A program made the translations under genes and the position numbers. Shown here piece by piece: positions 12,297-24,985 of a stretch of 64,000 bases of DNA; position 1 is the first letter of the stretch; each line of letters starts with the position of its first letter. Source of the stretch: Diorhabda sublineata (lineage: Eukaryota; Arthropoda; Insecta; Coleoptera; Chrysomelidae). Under the pieces are notes generated by a model, which had not been told where the DNA came from, ran no database searches, and worked only from the letters and a program-made list of their open reading frames with translations. Where the stretch lies: NCBI RefSeq assembly GCF_026230105.1, contig NC_079474.1, forward strand, positions 39,012,294-39,076,293, given 5' to 3'.

Positions 12297-13392
12297 TATC
12301 GTCTGCAATAAGACATAGTGCAATTAATTATTTTAAAATATTATAATTAACAAAACCGAAAGCCTTATAAAAATCAGAAAAACTTGTCGCAGTGGAATGA
12401 TGGCTACTTAGGCTGGAGTTGAAGAAAGAACTGAATATAACAGCTACAAGCCCGACTATAGTTTTATATTAGTTGTATTTCGAAACTGCATCAAAGGATA
12501 AATTATAGATGATTCGAAGATATTGGACATAACATTATTCACGTTATGATTGTACTTACACTTACTTACTTTTTATGGTTATTTTAAATCACGAACCAAG
12601 TCTCGGAACTTTTCTAAGAATCAAATGCTGCTAACCGGAGAAGGGAAGTGTTTTTAGATGCTACTTGAGAATGTATTATAATCTTTAATTTCTTTCAAAT
12701 TAATACCATGTTTGTCTCAAAATTTAGCCTTGTCAAGTATAGAGAAAAACCGGATTACCCGCTCAGGTGGGGGAGTTGAACTATTTTCAATATTGTATAT
12801 AAATTTAACGGTAACGAAATGTCAAATCGGTCACATGTGAGAGGAAAATCGCAAGTATGCTATTCACAAAATGTTTTATATGACTTTGAGAATGTGAAGT
12901 GTTTTTTTGTTGCTTTTCCGTGTCAATTTCATATTTTTCCCATCTACACAATACTTTTAATTTAAGCCTCCTGAAAATTCATGCAAATGAAGAAAACATA
13001 CAAACAGTACTATATTACTCGCATTGAGACCTTGATGAGTTGTCTTCTGATAGACCAGCCATCTTCCAAATTGGCAATAATAACAGCTTTTTGAATTTCA
13101 GGGTGTATCAAATACACTTTTACTTTAACTGAAATCATATTAATTATCGAATTATCCTTCACTGACAATGACTTTAAGTAGGGACTCTGATTTACGCACG
13201 CAAAATATGAGTGTATGCTTTTTCAGTGAACAGAAATGTACATTAAGCCGATACAAATTAGAAAAAGATGATTTACAAGAAACGAGGGGAAGCTACTTGT
13301 TAATTATTTATTATCATGGAATAGAATACACTTTAAATTGACCTGAAAACAAGGAATGCATTTGACATTTTCTACTACAGTAAATCAAAAAA
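12297..13392. other. AT-rich stretch, nothing recognised
   Basis: No supported feature on either strand. Confidence 0.45.
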
Positions 13393-13736
13393 TGTCACTG
13401 ACAGCTGAACAACGAATAACTGTGCTGAGAAAAATTGTTCGCAGGGTTTCCTTTTCAGATTCAAGATTTGAAAGAAAAATAAGATAAGAGATACATTTAT
13501 GAGGAAAAGGGAAAATTAGTGGAAGTAAAAATTTCGTTAACGAAACGGAAGCGGATGATGTTGAGCCGTACGCTCATAATTCTTCTGATGAAAATATAAG
13601 AGAATCCTGACATGCCTTGTTTCTCAACCAGAAGATGCGTCTTTGTCTTTTCTGTGGTAGACGTTTTCATGAGCTATGTCTAGGGCTTACAGACGATATC
13701 GATGACTTCATTTGTCACAAATGTAATATGAAATAG
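13393..13736 (+). pseudogene. DDE transposon remnant with cysteine-rich tail
   Basis: A short frame at 13393 reads MSLTAEQRITVLRKI, possibly the start of a transposase. Near 13550 an acidic, Ser-rich run (ETEADDVEPYAHNSSDENI) is followed, after a stop, by a frame at 13635-13736 reading LCLFCGRRFHELCLG and DDFICHKC. A CxxC, HxxC, CxxC order is that of the PHD-like or cysteine-rich tail at the C-terminus of pogo/piggyBac-type transposases, here shortened between the first CxxC and the His. Grouping the two ends into one internally deleted element is inference. Confidence 0.4.
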
Positions 13737-15128
13737 TTTTTTGGTCGATATTAAATGAAAAATTCTCATTTGATTCAAATAATTTTGAGTCTGGCAAATG
13801 ATAACAAATTATATCAAATAAGTAATAAAATCATTATTTGAAGAGTTTGTTGTTTAGTTTCGTCTGTTTTAGAACATTTTATTATTATTTTTCAACCTTC
13901 TTGCTAGAAGTAGGTAATAAGATTTGTTATTTAAACTATGATTCAAGCTGAATAGGATTTTTCCTTTTCCAAAAATAGTAATGTCGACTTTTCTCATACC
14001 ACAGTTAAATGTAAATGTAAATGTATAATAGATTATTTAAGTCATATAAACAAGAAAATATAGAGTTTTATGTAAAAACGACTCCATCCCTACGTTTGCA
14101 CTAAACTTTGTAGATATTTAAAATAGTAAAAATGGAATTTGAATAGTTTCAGCATTTTTATAATAACTACCTATAAAAGAAATGGTCATCCATTTGAACG
14201 CTTTTACCTCTTGTTAGTGCTGATCATCAATCTGATATTATTTGAAATAATAACTTATTCAAATTCTTTTATGGAGTTGTAAGAGATTGGCATAAATTGA
14301 TAGTTTTTATATGCCCTAATTTGTGTTTAGTTGAATTAAAATAGAATAATAGTGTTTATGTTATAAATCAACTTTAACGCTCTATAACAAGTTACCACAG
14401 CTAATTGTTCTAACTTGTCTAGAAACAAAACTTAATTATCCATTTGTGAGGTCCTCTGTTTTTACACATACCGTTAATGGCATAACTATTACCTAGCAAT
14501 ATCAATTTATCAAAGTCAAATAAGTACTTCCACGGTACTTTAGAGGAAACGTTTTTTTGTAAAGACCATCAATGATTTTGTAAGTGACATTCCATCGTAC
14601 AGGTTGTTTAAAGAAAGTAGCTTCGATGCTTGTATAGACAAAGCACTGTATAGTAGAAAATTTTCTTATCGGTTTCGTTTTCCAGATATATTACGTATAT
14701 GTAGAAAGTACTGGCATACTGATATAAAATTTGTTTTTATTTCTGTCTCGTATAAACGGTACAAAGCGACAAATTTAAAACAAATTTTTTGAGGTTATAT
14801 TCTCTAAATTGTGTCACATAATTGAGTTTTATAAATGAATAGAGTAGTAACAGATGTTAATGCACTCGTTGAGTTCATTAAATAACGTATACTCCATCAA
14901 GATAAAAATACATTACACTCGTTTGTTTGCTTGTTCCATTCTATTGATAAAAGTCCTTAAAAATTCCGCAGAGAATCTTCTGGTATTCTTGTTATTTGTA
15001 TTTATATAAATATTAGCTTTTGTCGTGGGTCTGGGAACCAATCGCATCCCTACTTTAAAAATTGTCTTGTGGTTTGCTCAGCTGAATTTTTAGTATTATT
15101 TTTGTGTGACTAAAAGTTCACTAATTAA
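13737..15128. other. AT-rich stretch, nothing recognised
   Basis: No supported gene. A 62-codon open stretch at 14604-14792 has no recognisable motif. Confidence 0.45.
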
Positions 15129-15402
15129 TTTGTTCCAACCTGCTAGTCGGGGCCGTTCTTGGAACGGTTATCGGAAGCGTTTATAGATATTTTCTGCGCA
15201 ATCTCCGTCTCTTGTCACAGTATTTGCTGTCAACCAAGTACAGAAAAGACCGTCCCTGAAACGGTTCACACACGATACATAAGTCGGTTGGAACGCAAAA
15301 CAGAATCGTTCGTATAACGCTAACCGCCCGGTTACAACACGTAATCTCTATTGCGCAGAATCGTTACCGTACCAAGGACGGTTTTTGATGGGTTGGAACA
15401 AA
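15129..15402. mobile_element. MITE-like element, 12-bp inverted repeats, GC-rich
   Basis: TTTGTTCCAACC at 15129-15140 is the exact reverse complement of GGTTGGAACAAA at 15391-15402. Similarity continues inward: both ends have a CCGTTCTTGG/CCGTCCTTGG block followed by ACGGT. Inside, CCGTTC-TTG-GAACGG forms a hairpin and a further GGTTGGAAC copy lies near 15284. The 274-bp block is clearly more GC- and CpG-rich than its surroundings, suggesting separate origin. No clean target-site duplication was seen, so the superfamily is open. Confidence 0.6.
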
Positions 15403-16191
15403 CCTATTGTTAAATCAACATCCGAAATAGAAACATAATCATGCGCATTTCAGCGATCATAAAGTGTTTACCAACTGATCCGGAATCGATTCTCAATTAG
15501 ACGTGAGATTAGATCTATTATTTTGTTACATATTCCGCAGATCTGTGGTTTTAAAGATGTAAAAACTATATGACATGAGAACAAGCGAAAATTAGGGTGA
15601 GATATTCATATCGGTTAATTGTTTGCCTTGGAAACGTTCCACTTGATGCCCGCTCAACGTTATCGACCAAGGTAGTGTCTCCTTCGCTTCTTGACGTGTG
15701 GGGACGATTCCAATGATGGAACCAAACAAGTCACATTTTACAATTCCGAAGCTGTGATTAATTGAATTTTACACATCTTCTAATAACAAGTTCATATTCA
15801 AAGGTACTAGGATAGCTATTGATTCCTAATATTCATTTTTTAGTGGATCCTACAACAATCTCTGTTCTTATAGTGGTTTTGAAGCCTCTACGGCTTATGG
15901 TATTACTTTTGAGTATGTAGCCGTGTTCCAATTGTTCTTGTCACTTAACAATTCTAAGAAGTTCTTCTCGAAATTTTTTGTTTTATACCAATCATCTATA
16001 GAGAGACATAGGGGGTATTTCTGTCATGAGAGCCTTCCATTATTTTATATTTTTCAATTTCTATTTTACAAATACGTCTTTATATACTGACCATTCTTTT
16101 GAAAACATTTTGCAGTGGCATTAGGTCTAGAATATCTTCCATTACTACTGTTTGTCTATTCTTTATGGCCGCTGTGGTGCAGAAACACACC
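15403..16191. other. Stretch without a recognised gene
   Basis: No coding or repeat feature could be supported between the MITE-like element and the tandem duplication. Confidence 0.4.
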
Positions 16192-16488
16192 TTGCACAAT
16201 TATGTTATACATCTTGCACTATGCGAAGTATTTCCTTACGTTTTTTTTGCTATTCTTTTGTACATCGTGATCGTTGTCGGTTTTTTGGAGATATTCGTGG
16301 TCTATTTATTCTACAGAAGTCAGGATGATTCATTTTCGAATTGCACATTTATGTTGTGAATCTTTTGCTGTATGCGAAGACTATATCCTCACGTTTTTTT
16401 GCTATTATTTTGTACAACGTGATGGTCGTTGTCGCTTTTTTGGAGATATTCTTGGTCTATCTATTCCACAGAAGTCGGGATGATTTAT
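16192..16488. repeat. Two-copy tandem duplication, ~149-bp unit
   Basis: Unit 1 (about 16192-16340) and unit 2 (about 16341-16488) share TTGCACA starts, a common TATGCGAAG, then a ACGTTTTTTTGCTATT block, a GTGATxGTxGTCG block, TTTTTTGGAGATATTC and a closing ATTCxACAGAAGTCxGGATGATT. The two are diverged by eye by roughly 15-20 percent with small indels. Plus-strand translations are parallel (FFAILLYIVIVVGFLEIF and FFAIILYNVMVVVAFLEIF) but in different frames, so this is not a working protein repeat. Confidence 0.85.
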
Positions 16489-18682
16489 TTCCGGATACTT
16501 GGTCTTTGAAAAACATCTTTTTTTCCTGGGTATATTTCGTTTGAATGTGAATGAAGCCACTGTTGTTTCATGCGATTATAGAGTTGCATCATTTATCTGT
16601 TATTCTGAGACTTTTTTGGATGATGGAGCACAGGGCACCTTCAAATTTGTCCCTTGCTATAATGCCGTCTACACGTCTATATATATGAGCTGAATTTATA
16701 TTGTTTTATTTTACAAATATCAGATAGTTTTACCAATAAGCGTCATTTTATTTTCTTGTTTCTCTTAAAAAATATACGGGAATTAGATTAATATTAGACA
16801 TGGAATATTATACTTCCTGTATTTTCAGCAGATTACTGCGGAATGCATTGATTAACTTGAAGGAATTATCATTCTAACGGTCAAGTTAATCGATGGTTAT
16901 AATATGTGAAACTAATACCATAAAATCTAATATAAAATTTTTCACATCTTCAGTAATAATGATACCTAATAATACTACTATCATAATCTGTGATGTCATG
17001 TAATATACTTTGATATTAGTAAACAGTTGGTGAGTCGGAGGGGAAATGCCGCACCGTATTGAAAATATTTTTATATCGTTATTTTATTTTTCCAAGGACA
17101 TAATATTCAAATTGTTGTGTTTTTATATTAATGTGGAGTATCGGGAGAATATAATAAGTTACAATTATGATGTCATTTTAGAGTGCGTCCTTTACTTTCC
17201 CTTCACTGTAAGTTTAATGGATGTTTTTGGTTTTTTCCTGAGAGTGAGGCAAGGGGCTTCTTCTTTTTCAACAGTTTTGAGATTAACCTCTATCAACCTG
17301 TTGATTCTAACAAGATTTTTTTTAAACGTCACATTTAAATATATTATTGTTGTGTTTGCTGCTTACCTAGAGTAGGATAAGATAGCAATAAAAGTTATAC
17401 TGATAAGATTCACAACAGTGGACATAACTTCCAAATAAATGGTTTGTGAACTGATCAAATGAACTGATCAGATCAAGACTGGTCTTCATCATACTAACTA
17501 TTCCACTGTTTCTAAGGAACCATTGAAGGAAACTCAGTCGTATCGTATGAAGAAAATTTATGAATAATCATCGGTATACACAGAAAACTGTAATCATTTC
17601 ATCGATTTATTTTACTAGCATGTGAGATAAATACTCAATCAAAGTTAGTGTATGATTATTACTTGTAATTTTTGTCAATTTTGTGCGGTTATATACCTCT
17701 AAAGACAGGATAAATTATCATTCATTATCATTAAAATATTATTATTCTATAAATTCTCGCCTGAAATTGATTATAACATTCCCAAGTTTATTAGTTTTTT
17801 TTGTTTTTTATTACCTACTTCAATCCTACCCACATTTCAATAATTAAATTCCAATCGATCAACTGAACTTATAACTAGTAAAACAAGGTTAACAATTTGT
17901 TCAAATTGATTACTGTTATATTGATTACTTGTAATTTTATTGATTCAATTATTATATTTTTAGAATGCTCACTATAAAAGTGGAGCTTACCGCCTATGTT
18001 GTATCTCTCCTATAATTAATAACATGTCTTCGCATATCTGGCGGCATGCTAATGAACTCAAGTTTTTTCTAGAAATTAAGCATTTTTTCAGTACAATAAT
18101 ATATTTTCTAATATATTATTATGTACAAGAGAATGTCAGACTTTTATACAGTTGGTAATAATTTCAGGTTTCGAAAGAGTAACGGCTGGTAGTGGTACAA
18201 ACTCTTGCTTTATACTCAAAGTATATAAAGTAATTAAAAAAATTTTTCGACTTAGATATGACAGATCAGAGCGAGGTAAAAGTACGTGAGAAAAAAATAA
18301 GAATAAAGAATCTTGAACACTAATTAACAGTTTTAGGTCAATTTTGCTATTTTAGAACTGCTCAATTTTTGTTTAGTCAATCCACTTGCTTTTTGACCCG
18401 TTCTCAAAAAATGTACTAGCAATTACAATGTCGTAATTTCTCAACTTAATGACAATGATATTAAGTTAATTTTGACGAACTTTAGGAAATGTTTGTTGTT
18501 AGATTCAGACTTTAGCTTCAGATTACATTTCCTTAATTGAATTTATGGCAAAAGAACTATGTTTAGCTAAACTTTTTCTAATAAGTTTCACTTTCTGCGT
18601 TTCAGTCTTTTATTTTATTTAATTTATAATATGTAAATGATAATTGACCTATTTAGTTAATGTTACACATTTTTATTTGTTT
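16489..18682. other. AT-rich stretch without a supported gene
   Basis: The 109-codon open stretch at 17046-17375 contains RVRQGASSF, slightly like the GVRQG motif of reverse transcriptases, but the flanks do not support this. Nothing else was recognised. Confidence 0.4.
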
Positions 18683-19600
18683 ATGAGGACTGCTACTTAA
18701 GTTTTGAGATATGGCAACACTGATGTGAATATGTCAAACCTGACATTGCTATCATACACTGACACTTTTAATGGTGAACATACTCAAAACGGGTTATCAT
18801 ACGTGTTTAGTTGGTTTTCCGAATTCAGTCACGTGAAGGTCATGCAGAATCGGCTGTTGTTCCAGAAAACATCGTTGCTGTGCGTAAACTGATATTGTAA
18901 AATCGTCATGGGATAGATATACCGTGAGATCGAGGCATACTTGGTCTTAGTTCTACTCGCATACATTCATTATTGCATGAGCATTTAGTTGCAAAAAAGA
19001 TTTGTTCGTGTTGTATACCGCATAATTTGACTATCGCTTGGAAAAAGCTCATTTGAATTTGTAAAAAGAAATGCGGAAACCATTAAATCGCGGTGCTTCA
19101 AAAGACATTTATAAGATCGTGACAGATGACGAATCATGGATCTATGCATATGAACCCGAAACTAAACAACTCGAATATATGGGTCTTTCAAGACGGAACA
19201 AATCCAATAAAAGTTTTTCGCACACGAAGCACTCCGAAACAAATGATCGCCAGTTTTTTCGAAATAACTAGACATGTCATCACCGTCCCATTAGAGCAAC
19301 TTAGAACGATCATTTCTGAACTATTCACCAGCATCTGTTTGTGATAATGCGAGCTCTCACATATCAGTTCAAACAAAAACGTTTTTGGACAGTCAAAACA
19401 TCGACAGTACAGTCCTTGTTTGGCACCCAATGATTTTTTATTATTTTCGCAGTTCAAAAATAAATTCCGAGGTCTACATTTTTCTACACTTGAAGAAGCG
19501 GAATGGAAAAAAGAAGTTAAAAACGTTTTTAAATATTTCGCTATCGAATCAATCAGGCACCTTAAATATGAGTAAAACGCATTTCATTTAAATTTGATTT
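18683..19600 (+). pseudogene. mariner family A, copy 1 (nearly full C-terminal half)
   Basis: Starts with a decayed terminal repeat containing GCTACTTAAGTTTTGAGAT. The N-terminal DNA-binding region is mostly deleted. The catalytic half is readable across frameshifts: GASKDIYKIVTDDESWIYAYEPETKQ with the first Asp, WVFQDGTNPIKV and PLEQLRTIISELF, then CDNASSHISV with the second Asp, and APNDFLLFSQFKNKFRGLHFSTLEEAEW with the third. All three Asp of the DD34D triad are still present, in different frames. The right terminal repeat was not found. Frameshifts make the copy inactive. Confidence 0.85.
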
Positions 19601-21887
19601 TATCCGACAAAATTAACGGATAGCTGGATCACCATTTTTGTCATTCTTTTTCAATAAATATTTTTGTAATAAAATAATTAAGAATTATAAGTTCATTAAA
19701 ATTGAGATGAACTTATAAATTGAATTGGAATTTCGCTTTATTCTATAAGTACTTTTTAATTCGTCACGGTCACTGCGCTGGAAAAAAAACTTCAAAGAAG
19801 CTAAAACAACGCGGAAAATGTACGGCGAGTAGTAAGACAACTAAAAATTCTAACATTTTAATTAAATCCAACGGTGCTTAAAATATTGTCAGGTATAAAC
19901 GTTTTGCCGCATGATTTTACGATGTTAAAATATTGACCTTCTTCAATATCTTTCAGTCATCCAGTAACAGTTTTGAATAAGAAGGTTTCTAAATCCTCAT
20001 AGAATAAGTGTTTTAGAGTCAAGTTAACGAATTCTTTAGGCTATTGTTTTCTATTGGTATCTATATTTCGAAATATGTATAGGTATATTAAATACTGATA
20101 TAAAAAAAATATCTAAATTGAATTGACCACAGGTGTTATTGCTTATATTGCCTTTAAAAATCATTCATTACTTATATTGTGAAACGAAATCGTTGTAGAA
20201 ATTATGAATTATGCTTATAGAGAAGTGGTTTATCAAATGAAGAGCTAAAGATGCAGGTGAAGATTGAACTAGCTTACTTTCAGGAAGAATCGAAGCAGTA
20301 CAAGACGTCGTCTACTTGGGCTATTCATTAGAAATTAAATTGTATAACTACTCAAATAATTAGTAAGATAAACACATTTGAGGAGGCATAATATGCGATA
20401 TGCGAAAGCTTTTTATTGATGCACCGGACACGTAAATGTTTTCATAAATGGTACCGATATCTTTGGCTCATATAGAAGGTATGAATTGTGTGATTTACTT
20501 ATAAGACCTACACATTACCGACCTTCTAAAACAGTAAAACATCAACGTTTTACTGTTACCGATAGTGAAAGAAAGATTTGCAAAAAGATAATTTTGGAAC
20601 ACCTACCTAACTTAAATACTAAATTATCATTATTCTTATTCATATTTTTTTAAGTTGCATTTATAATAAAGTTAAATCAATATTAACAGTTTTTTATTTT
20701 TTTTGCTTACACCTGAAAAGGTTGATTAAGTAAGTACCCATTTTTATTATTTCAAATTATTTACAGCAATTCTTGAATTGACCAGCTCTGTTATATTTGT
20801 TTATGACTTTTGTACGTTAACGGAGAAAGTTAAGACTATCAGTGAGATAATAATAAATAGTTCCTCATATCTGTTATAAAACGTGTGGGACTTCTGACCG
20901 AATATGCAAAAAGATCTCGAACAATGGCTTTCGTAATTGCTGTGATTTGTGCATACCATTCATTGAACTGTTATATTTAACTTACTGGCACAAAGAGTAT
21001 TACAGTCAATACTTCACAGTGAAAACCTACCCATAATAGAAACACCTCAGCCATCTGATCTATAAACTAAATTAGAAGAAGTAGATAATGTCAATATCAA
21101 TTCCGATATCTTCCTCATTGTTTTGTGTTGATGAAGAAAAAACTCACGGCCCAAGGCGATCTCATTGATTTAGTTCGTGATTTACATTTTTTAAAGTAGT
21201 ACAAAACTATTGGGTTCTTGACCATCCACAATAATAATTCTTTTTAGGCATCTAAAAACATTTTTCGTCGTAGGATAACGATCTAATATTTTGTAACAAT
21301 GCTTGAGGTGTTATTAATATTTTGTGGATACAATACAAAACTAAAGAGGGCGTTTGCTTATCGGTGTCTTGAAACCAAATTTGAAAGCTGTTCTCAGTTC
21401 TGTCACATAATGGTAATAAACTTTCTTAGAATCCTTTTCACGTTTCAAGAATCGTATGAAATAGAAGATTGTGGAGATTTGAAAGTTGTTGTCTTTCTTT
21501 TATGATTGCTACTTTCATATACATAATTCTTTGGTTTTATTTGTAAATAAGATAGAGATAGAAATAATCATTATTTCAAAAAAATGTTCCAAAAGACAGT
21601 TTCTTACTCCAAGTCTGAAAATATGCTCCTTTACTTGATGTTATATTTGTACTATCTTTCCGTACCAAACTTGAACTGATGAAAAATTTTGTGGAATGGA
21701 TAGAGGTAGTGCTGGGTATTTGTAAGTGCCCAAATCACACAAATGATACAGGATGAATTTCATTAAAAGACAAACTCAACGATCTAGAAAAACTAACTTG
21801 TAAATTATGAACACGAATCACCAAAAGTTTTTTCCGAAATCACCGATCAAATTAATACGAGAATATAGTAGAACTTATAGTAAATTA
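19601..21887. other. AT-rich stretch, nothing recognised
   Basis: No supported gene. The open stretch at 21299-21505 has no motif. Confidence 0.45.
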
Positions 21888-22647
21888 CGAGGGTTGCTAC
21901 CTAAGTTTTGAGATGAACAGATTAAAACGATTATTTATAATTGGATATGGTTTAATTGTTTTACAAAATATTCTCCATTGAGATCAATACAGTTCTGCAT
22001 GCGTTTGAATCAATTTTCGAAGTATTTTTTCATTCCGATTCAAACATGTGTTTTGAATGCATCAACCGCATCTTCAGGTGAAGAAAAACAGAGAATAAGA
22101 AGGAATCAATTCGAAGTTTTGACTGTTCAAATATGTTTTTGTTTGTAGTGTAGTTTGTAGATCAAAGGTTCGTTGTTGCAGACGTCTTTTGAAGCTTTTC
22201 TCTGAGCAACAACCAAATGTTCGTGCAATATTGAGTGTTTGCAAGTGGAACTAATTCCCAATATGTCTCAAACTCACAGTATATCTCATGACGATCTTGC
22301 GATATTGGTTTACGTACACCATCCAGGTTTTTTTGGCAAAACAGCGGATTGAATTCGAAAACCAGCGAAAAACATTGACTCGAGATGGTGTCATCACCAA
22401 AAGTTGAAGCGAATTGATCGGTACACTGTTGTTAATTTAACCCACGTCGAAAGTCGACAATTTTCATGCTTCAATTCCATTTTTTTAAGAATATTAAAGC
22501 TTCACATATTATTTGTGAATTATGAATAATCTCGTATAACAACATGTTTTAATACGTTCACCCTTAAAAATGTCAAACATGATGATGGCAATGTCAAATT
22601 TAATATTTACATCACTATTGCTACATCTCAAAACTTAAATGAACATT
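21888..22647 (-). mobile_element. mariner family A, copy 2 (both ends, internally deleted)
   Basis: Flanked by TA on both sides (21886-21887 and 22648-22649). The end at 21888 reads CGAGGGTTGCTACCTAAG followed by TTTTGAGAT; the other end carries the reverse complement of TTTAAGTTTTGAGAT, partly decayed. On the minus strand an N-terminal part is followed directly by the C-terminal SPEDAVDAFKTHV, FKRMQNCIDLNGEYFVKQ. The whole catalytic core is missing, leaving 760 bp against the roughly 1.3 kb usual for mariners. This is a classic internally deleted copy. Confidence 0.85.
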
Positions 22648-23870
22648 TATTTTTACATTCATATTCCGACTGTTTTTCTCAGAATTTCAGTGCTGTAAGA
22701 AATGGATACAGTGACATTTTCACTATAATGGAGTATGCATAGGAGGAAATATCAACAAAGCAATAATTAACTATCACTCCATTATTTAACTTACAATGTA
22801 TTAAGTTACACCATCCACTTAACATATCAACCAAATTATTGCTACATCATTTATGTACTGTTATATGAATAAAATTCAACTCTGAAGATTCTCTTAGTGT
22901 CATGAATAATGTTAACATCTAATATTTGTTAGTTAATTAAATTAAACGAAACAATGACTCATTAAAAATGAGCTAAATAACTCACCAAGACTGAATCGTA
23001 AAATGATACAACGATGCAACTGTAAATTGAATAAAATAACACATAAACTAAGCCTTGAATATGTTATAAGACTAACTATAAAAATGTATAGTAAATTCCT
23101 TGTCCTTAGGGAAAAATATTACACCATATGAACATCAAGACACTGACTATGTTGATAAAAAAAGTTTCATGAAACCCACTTTATTACTACTAATAAATGA
23201 ACGTCTGCTCTTATCCATTACATTCCAAATCATCATCACTTTTTTGAAATTGTGTTTATAATATGATCTAATGGTAACTAACAGGAAATAAATGGATGAT
23301 GGTTAGAATAGTGTTCAAATTGATATAAAAAATTGATACAACAGCAACAACTTCACACAGATATCACTTCACCATCAATAAAATGTTATATGAATATTAT
23401 CTGCAATAAATGGTGCATTGACTGAGCATCCATGAATAAAAATAGTTACAGGAAAAAGGTGAGTCAGAAAGTTGATTTAAAATAATTCTACTTACAGTTT
23501 AAGAGTTTATCATCAGTCAGATTGTCGACCAATATCTAAATTTAATCGCATGATATGCATCCTACCGACAATAATCCTTTAAGAGGGCTCCAAGTGCCAA
23601 TATATTGTGTTTTTCATTTTGATTGTTTAATTAATGAGTTCATTAAAATTGAGATTATTCAAGTGATTAATACACGAAGATAAATTGGAGAAATGATAGA
23701 TAACTAAACAAGAAGCGCAATCTACAAAGACTATAAGTGGGCTTTATGAATAACTGAGGGTTGAAGGTACAGGTTTGATAAAATACACAATAGAGCTTTT
23801 GCACTAGTGATAAGTTGCATTTACTATAAGTTTAGTCTCGAGTAGTATGGTTTTAGAATGTTATAAGATA
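22648..23870. other. AT-rich stretch, nothing recognised
   Basis: No supported feature on either strand. Confidence 0.45.
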
Positions 23871-24290
23871 CGAGGCACATCCAAAAACTAAGTTTTCATA
23901 TTTAAACAAACAATTCACACTTTAAGGAGCATATTTATTTCAACATAGCTATCTAACTATCACCTGAATTGAGATACGGTATCGTGGGATCAACTTCCGT
24001 ATCCCTCTATCGTATAGCTCTACTGCTTATTCATTGTTCTCAAAACCCTCACCGGAGGACAGGAATTTCTTGAGGTAAAAGAAAACGTGAAAATTACTGG
24101 TAAAAAGATTAGTGCAGTAGGTTAGATGATCAAACAACTTCCAACTAAATTTGGGACAAAACAGCTTCCATGAATCAAGCATTGCTCTAAAGGAGCCCAC
24201 TACCTGCAGTAATCATTCTACGTTTCTTAATCTGAATGCCACGTTGGTCAGTATTTACTGTTTTACTAAGTCAATACCATTACTTTCCAT
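23871..24290 (-). pseudogene. mariner C-terminal remnant (second family)
   Basis: After a TA the left edge reads CGAGGCACATCCAAAAACTAAG, a plausible mariner 3' terminal repeat. On the minus strand AVELYDRGIRKLIPRY matches the mariner C-terminus (AxxFYDxGIxKLVPRYDKC). Upstream in ruined form are LKKFLSSGEGF (usual LKKFLSGxRF) and RRMITAGSGLL before the missing HDNA motif. Stops are frequent. Confidence 0.65.
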
Positions 24291-24769
24291 ACCGACAACA
24301 TCAGATTGAATTTCTATCTGATCATCGTGATACCGTTGAAGAAATATCCTGGAACGAAATTTTTCGAATAGTTCGGTACTAAGTGACAATATTCAAGAAC
24401 TTGATCTGATAATAAAATGAATGTCTTGAACCAAATCAAACTGGATAATTTAAAAGTATTGTTTCTCTTTTGTCTTCTTTTCTTTAAACAACGGAATATG
24501 CGATGCAATTCTATCTGATGATTCGCTTGGCACTGTCTGTTAGGTGTTTAATCGTTTCAGGTTCATCAGACAAGGGAAGTTGTTTCATGACGCTCCAAAA
24601 AAGTGATACAATAATGTTAGATTACAGGCTTTTATTCTTTCTCCATACCTCCACAACGTAATCATCGATGAGTTGCACCACAAGTTTTGCATGACTTCAC
24701 TACACCCACATATATACCAGAGAATTTCACATCGTGTCAGTAATATACTACATTCAATGACATGTTACA
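24291..24769. other. Stretch without a recognised gene
   Basis: No supported feature; any upstream part of the mariner remnant is unreadable here. Confidence 0.35.
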
Positions 24770-24985
24770 GCCGGTTCTGTTTTCGACGTAACTGAGTAGA
24801 TAAATCGTTAATTAAGCTGATTAGAGTTTAGTTCATTTGCGATCTCGGAATAAACGCTGGATTTTATTCCAGCCAGACACGCCCAATTCATGTTTCTATT
24901 TTACTCTACGATTATTCGTTTTAAATAATGTCAAAGTGCGATTTTAATCTAGAACCGGCTAGGTCTGGGCGTGTGTCTATATTTA
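24770..24985. repeat. Paired inverted repeats, possible MITE
   Basis: AGCCGGTTCT near 24771 is inverted as AGAACCGGCT near 24952, and AGACACGCCCA near 24886 is inverted as TGGGCGTGTGTCT near 24966 with a two-base insertion. The two inverted pairs interlock rather than nest. A related sequence, TTCTAGGACCGGCTAG, occurs alone near 55322. No target duplication was seen. Confidence 0.35.

Noticed and set aside
17046..17375. 109-codon open stretch with RVRQGASSF, like the RT motif GVRQG...INDL
   Set aside because: The spacing to IN is off by one, there is no ADD box and the N-terminal part does not look like a polymerase; chance open frames of this length are expected here.
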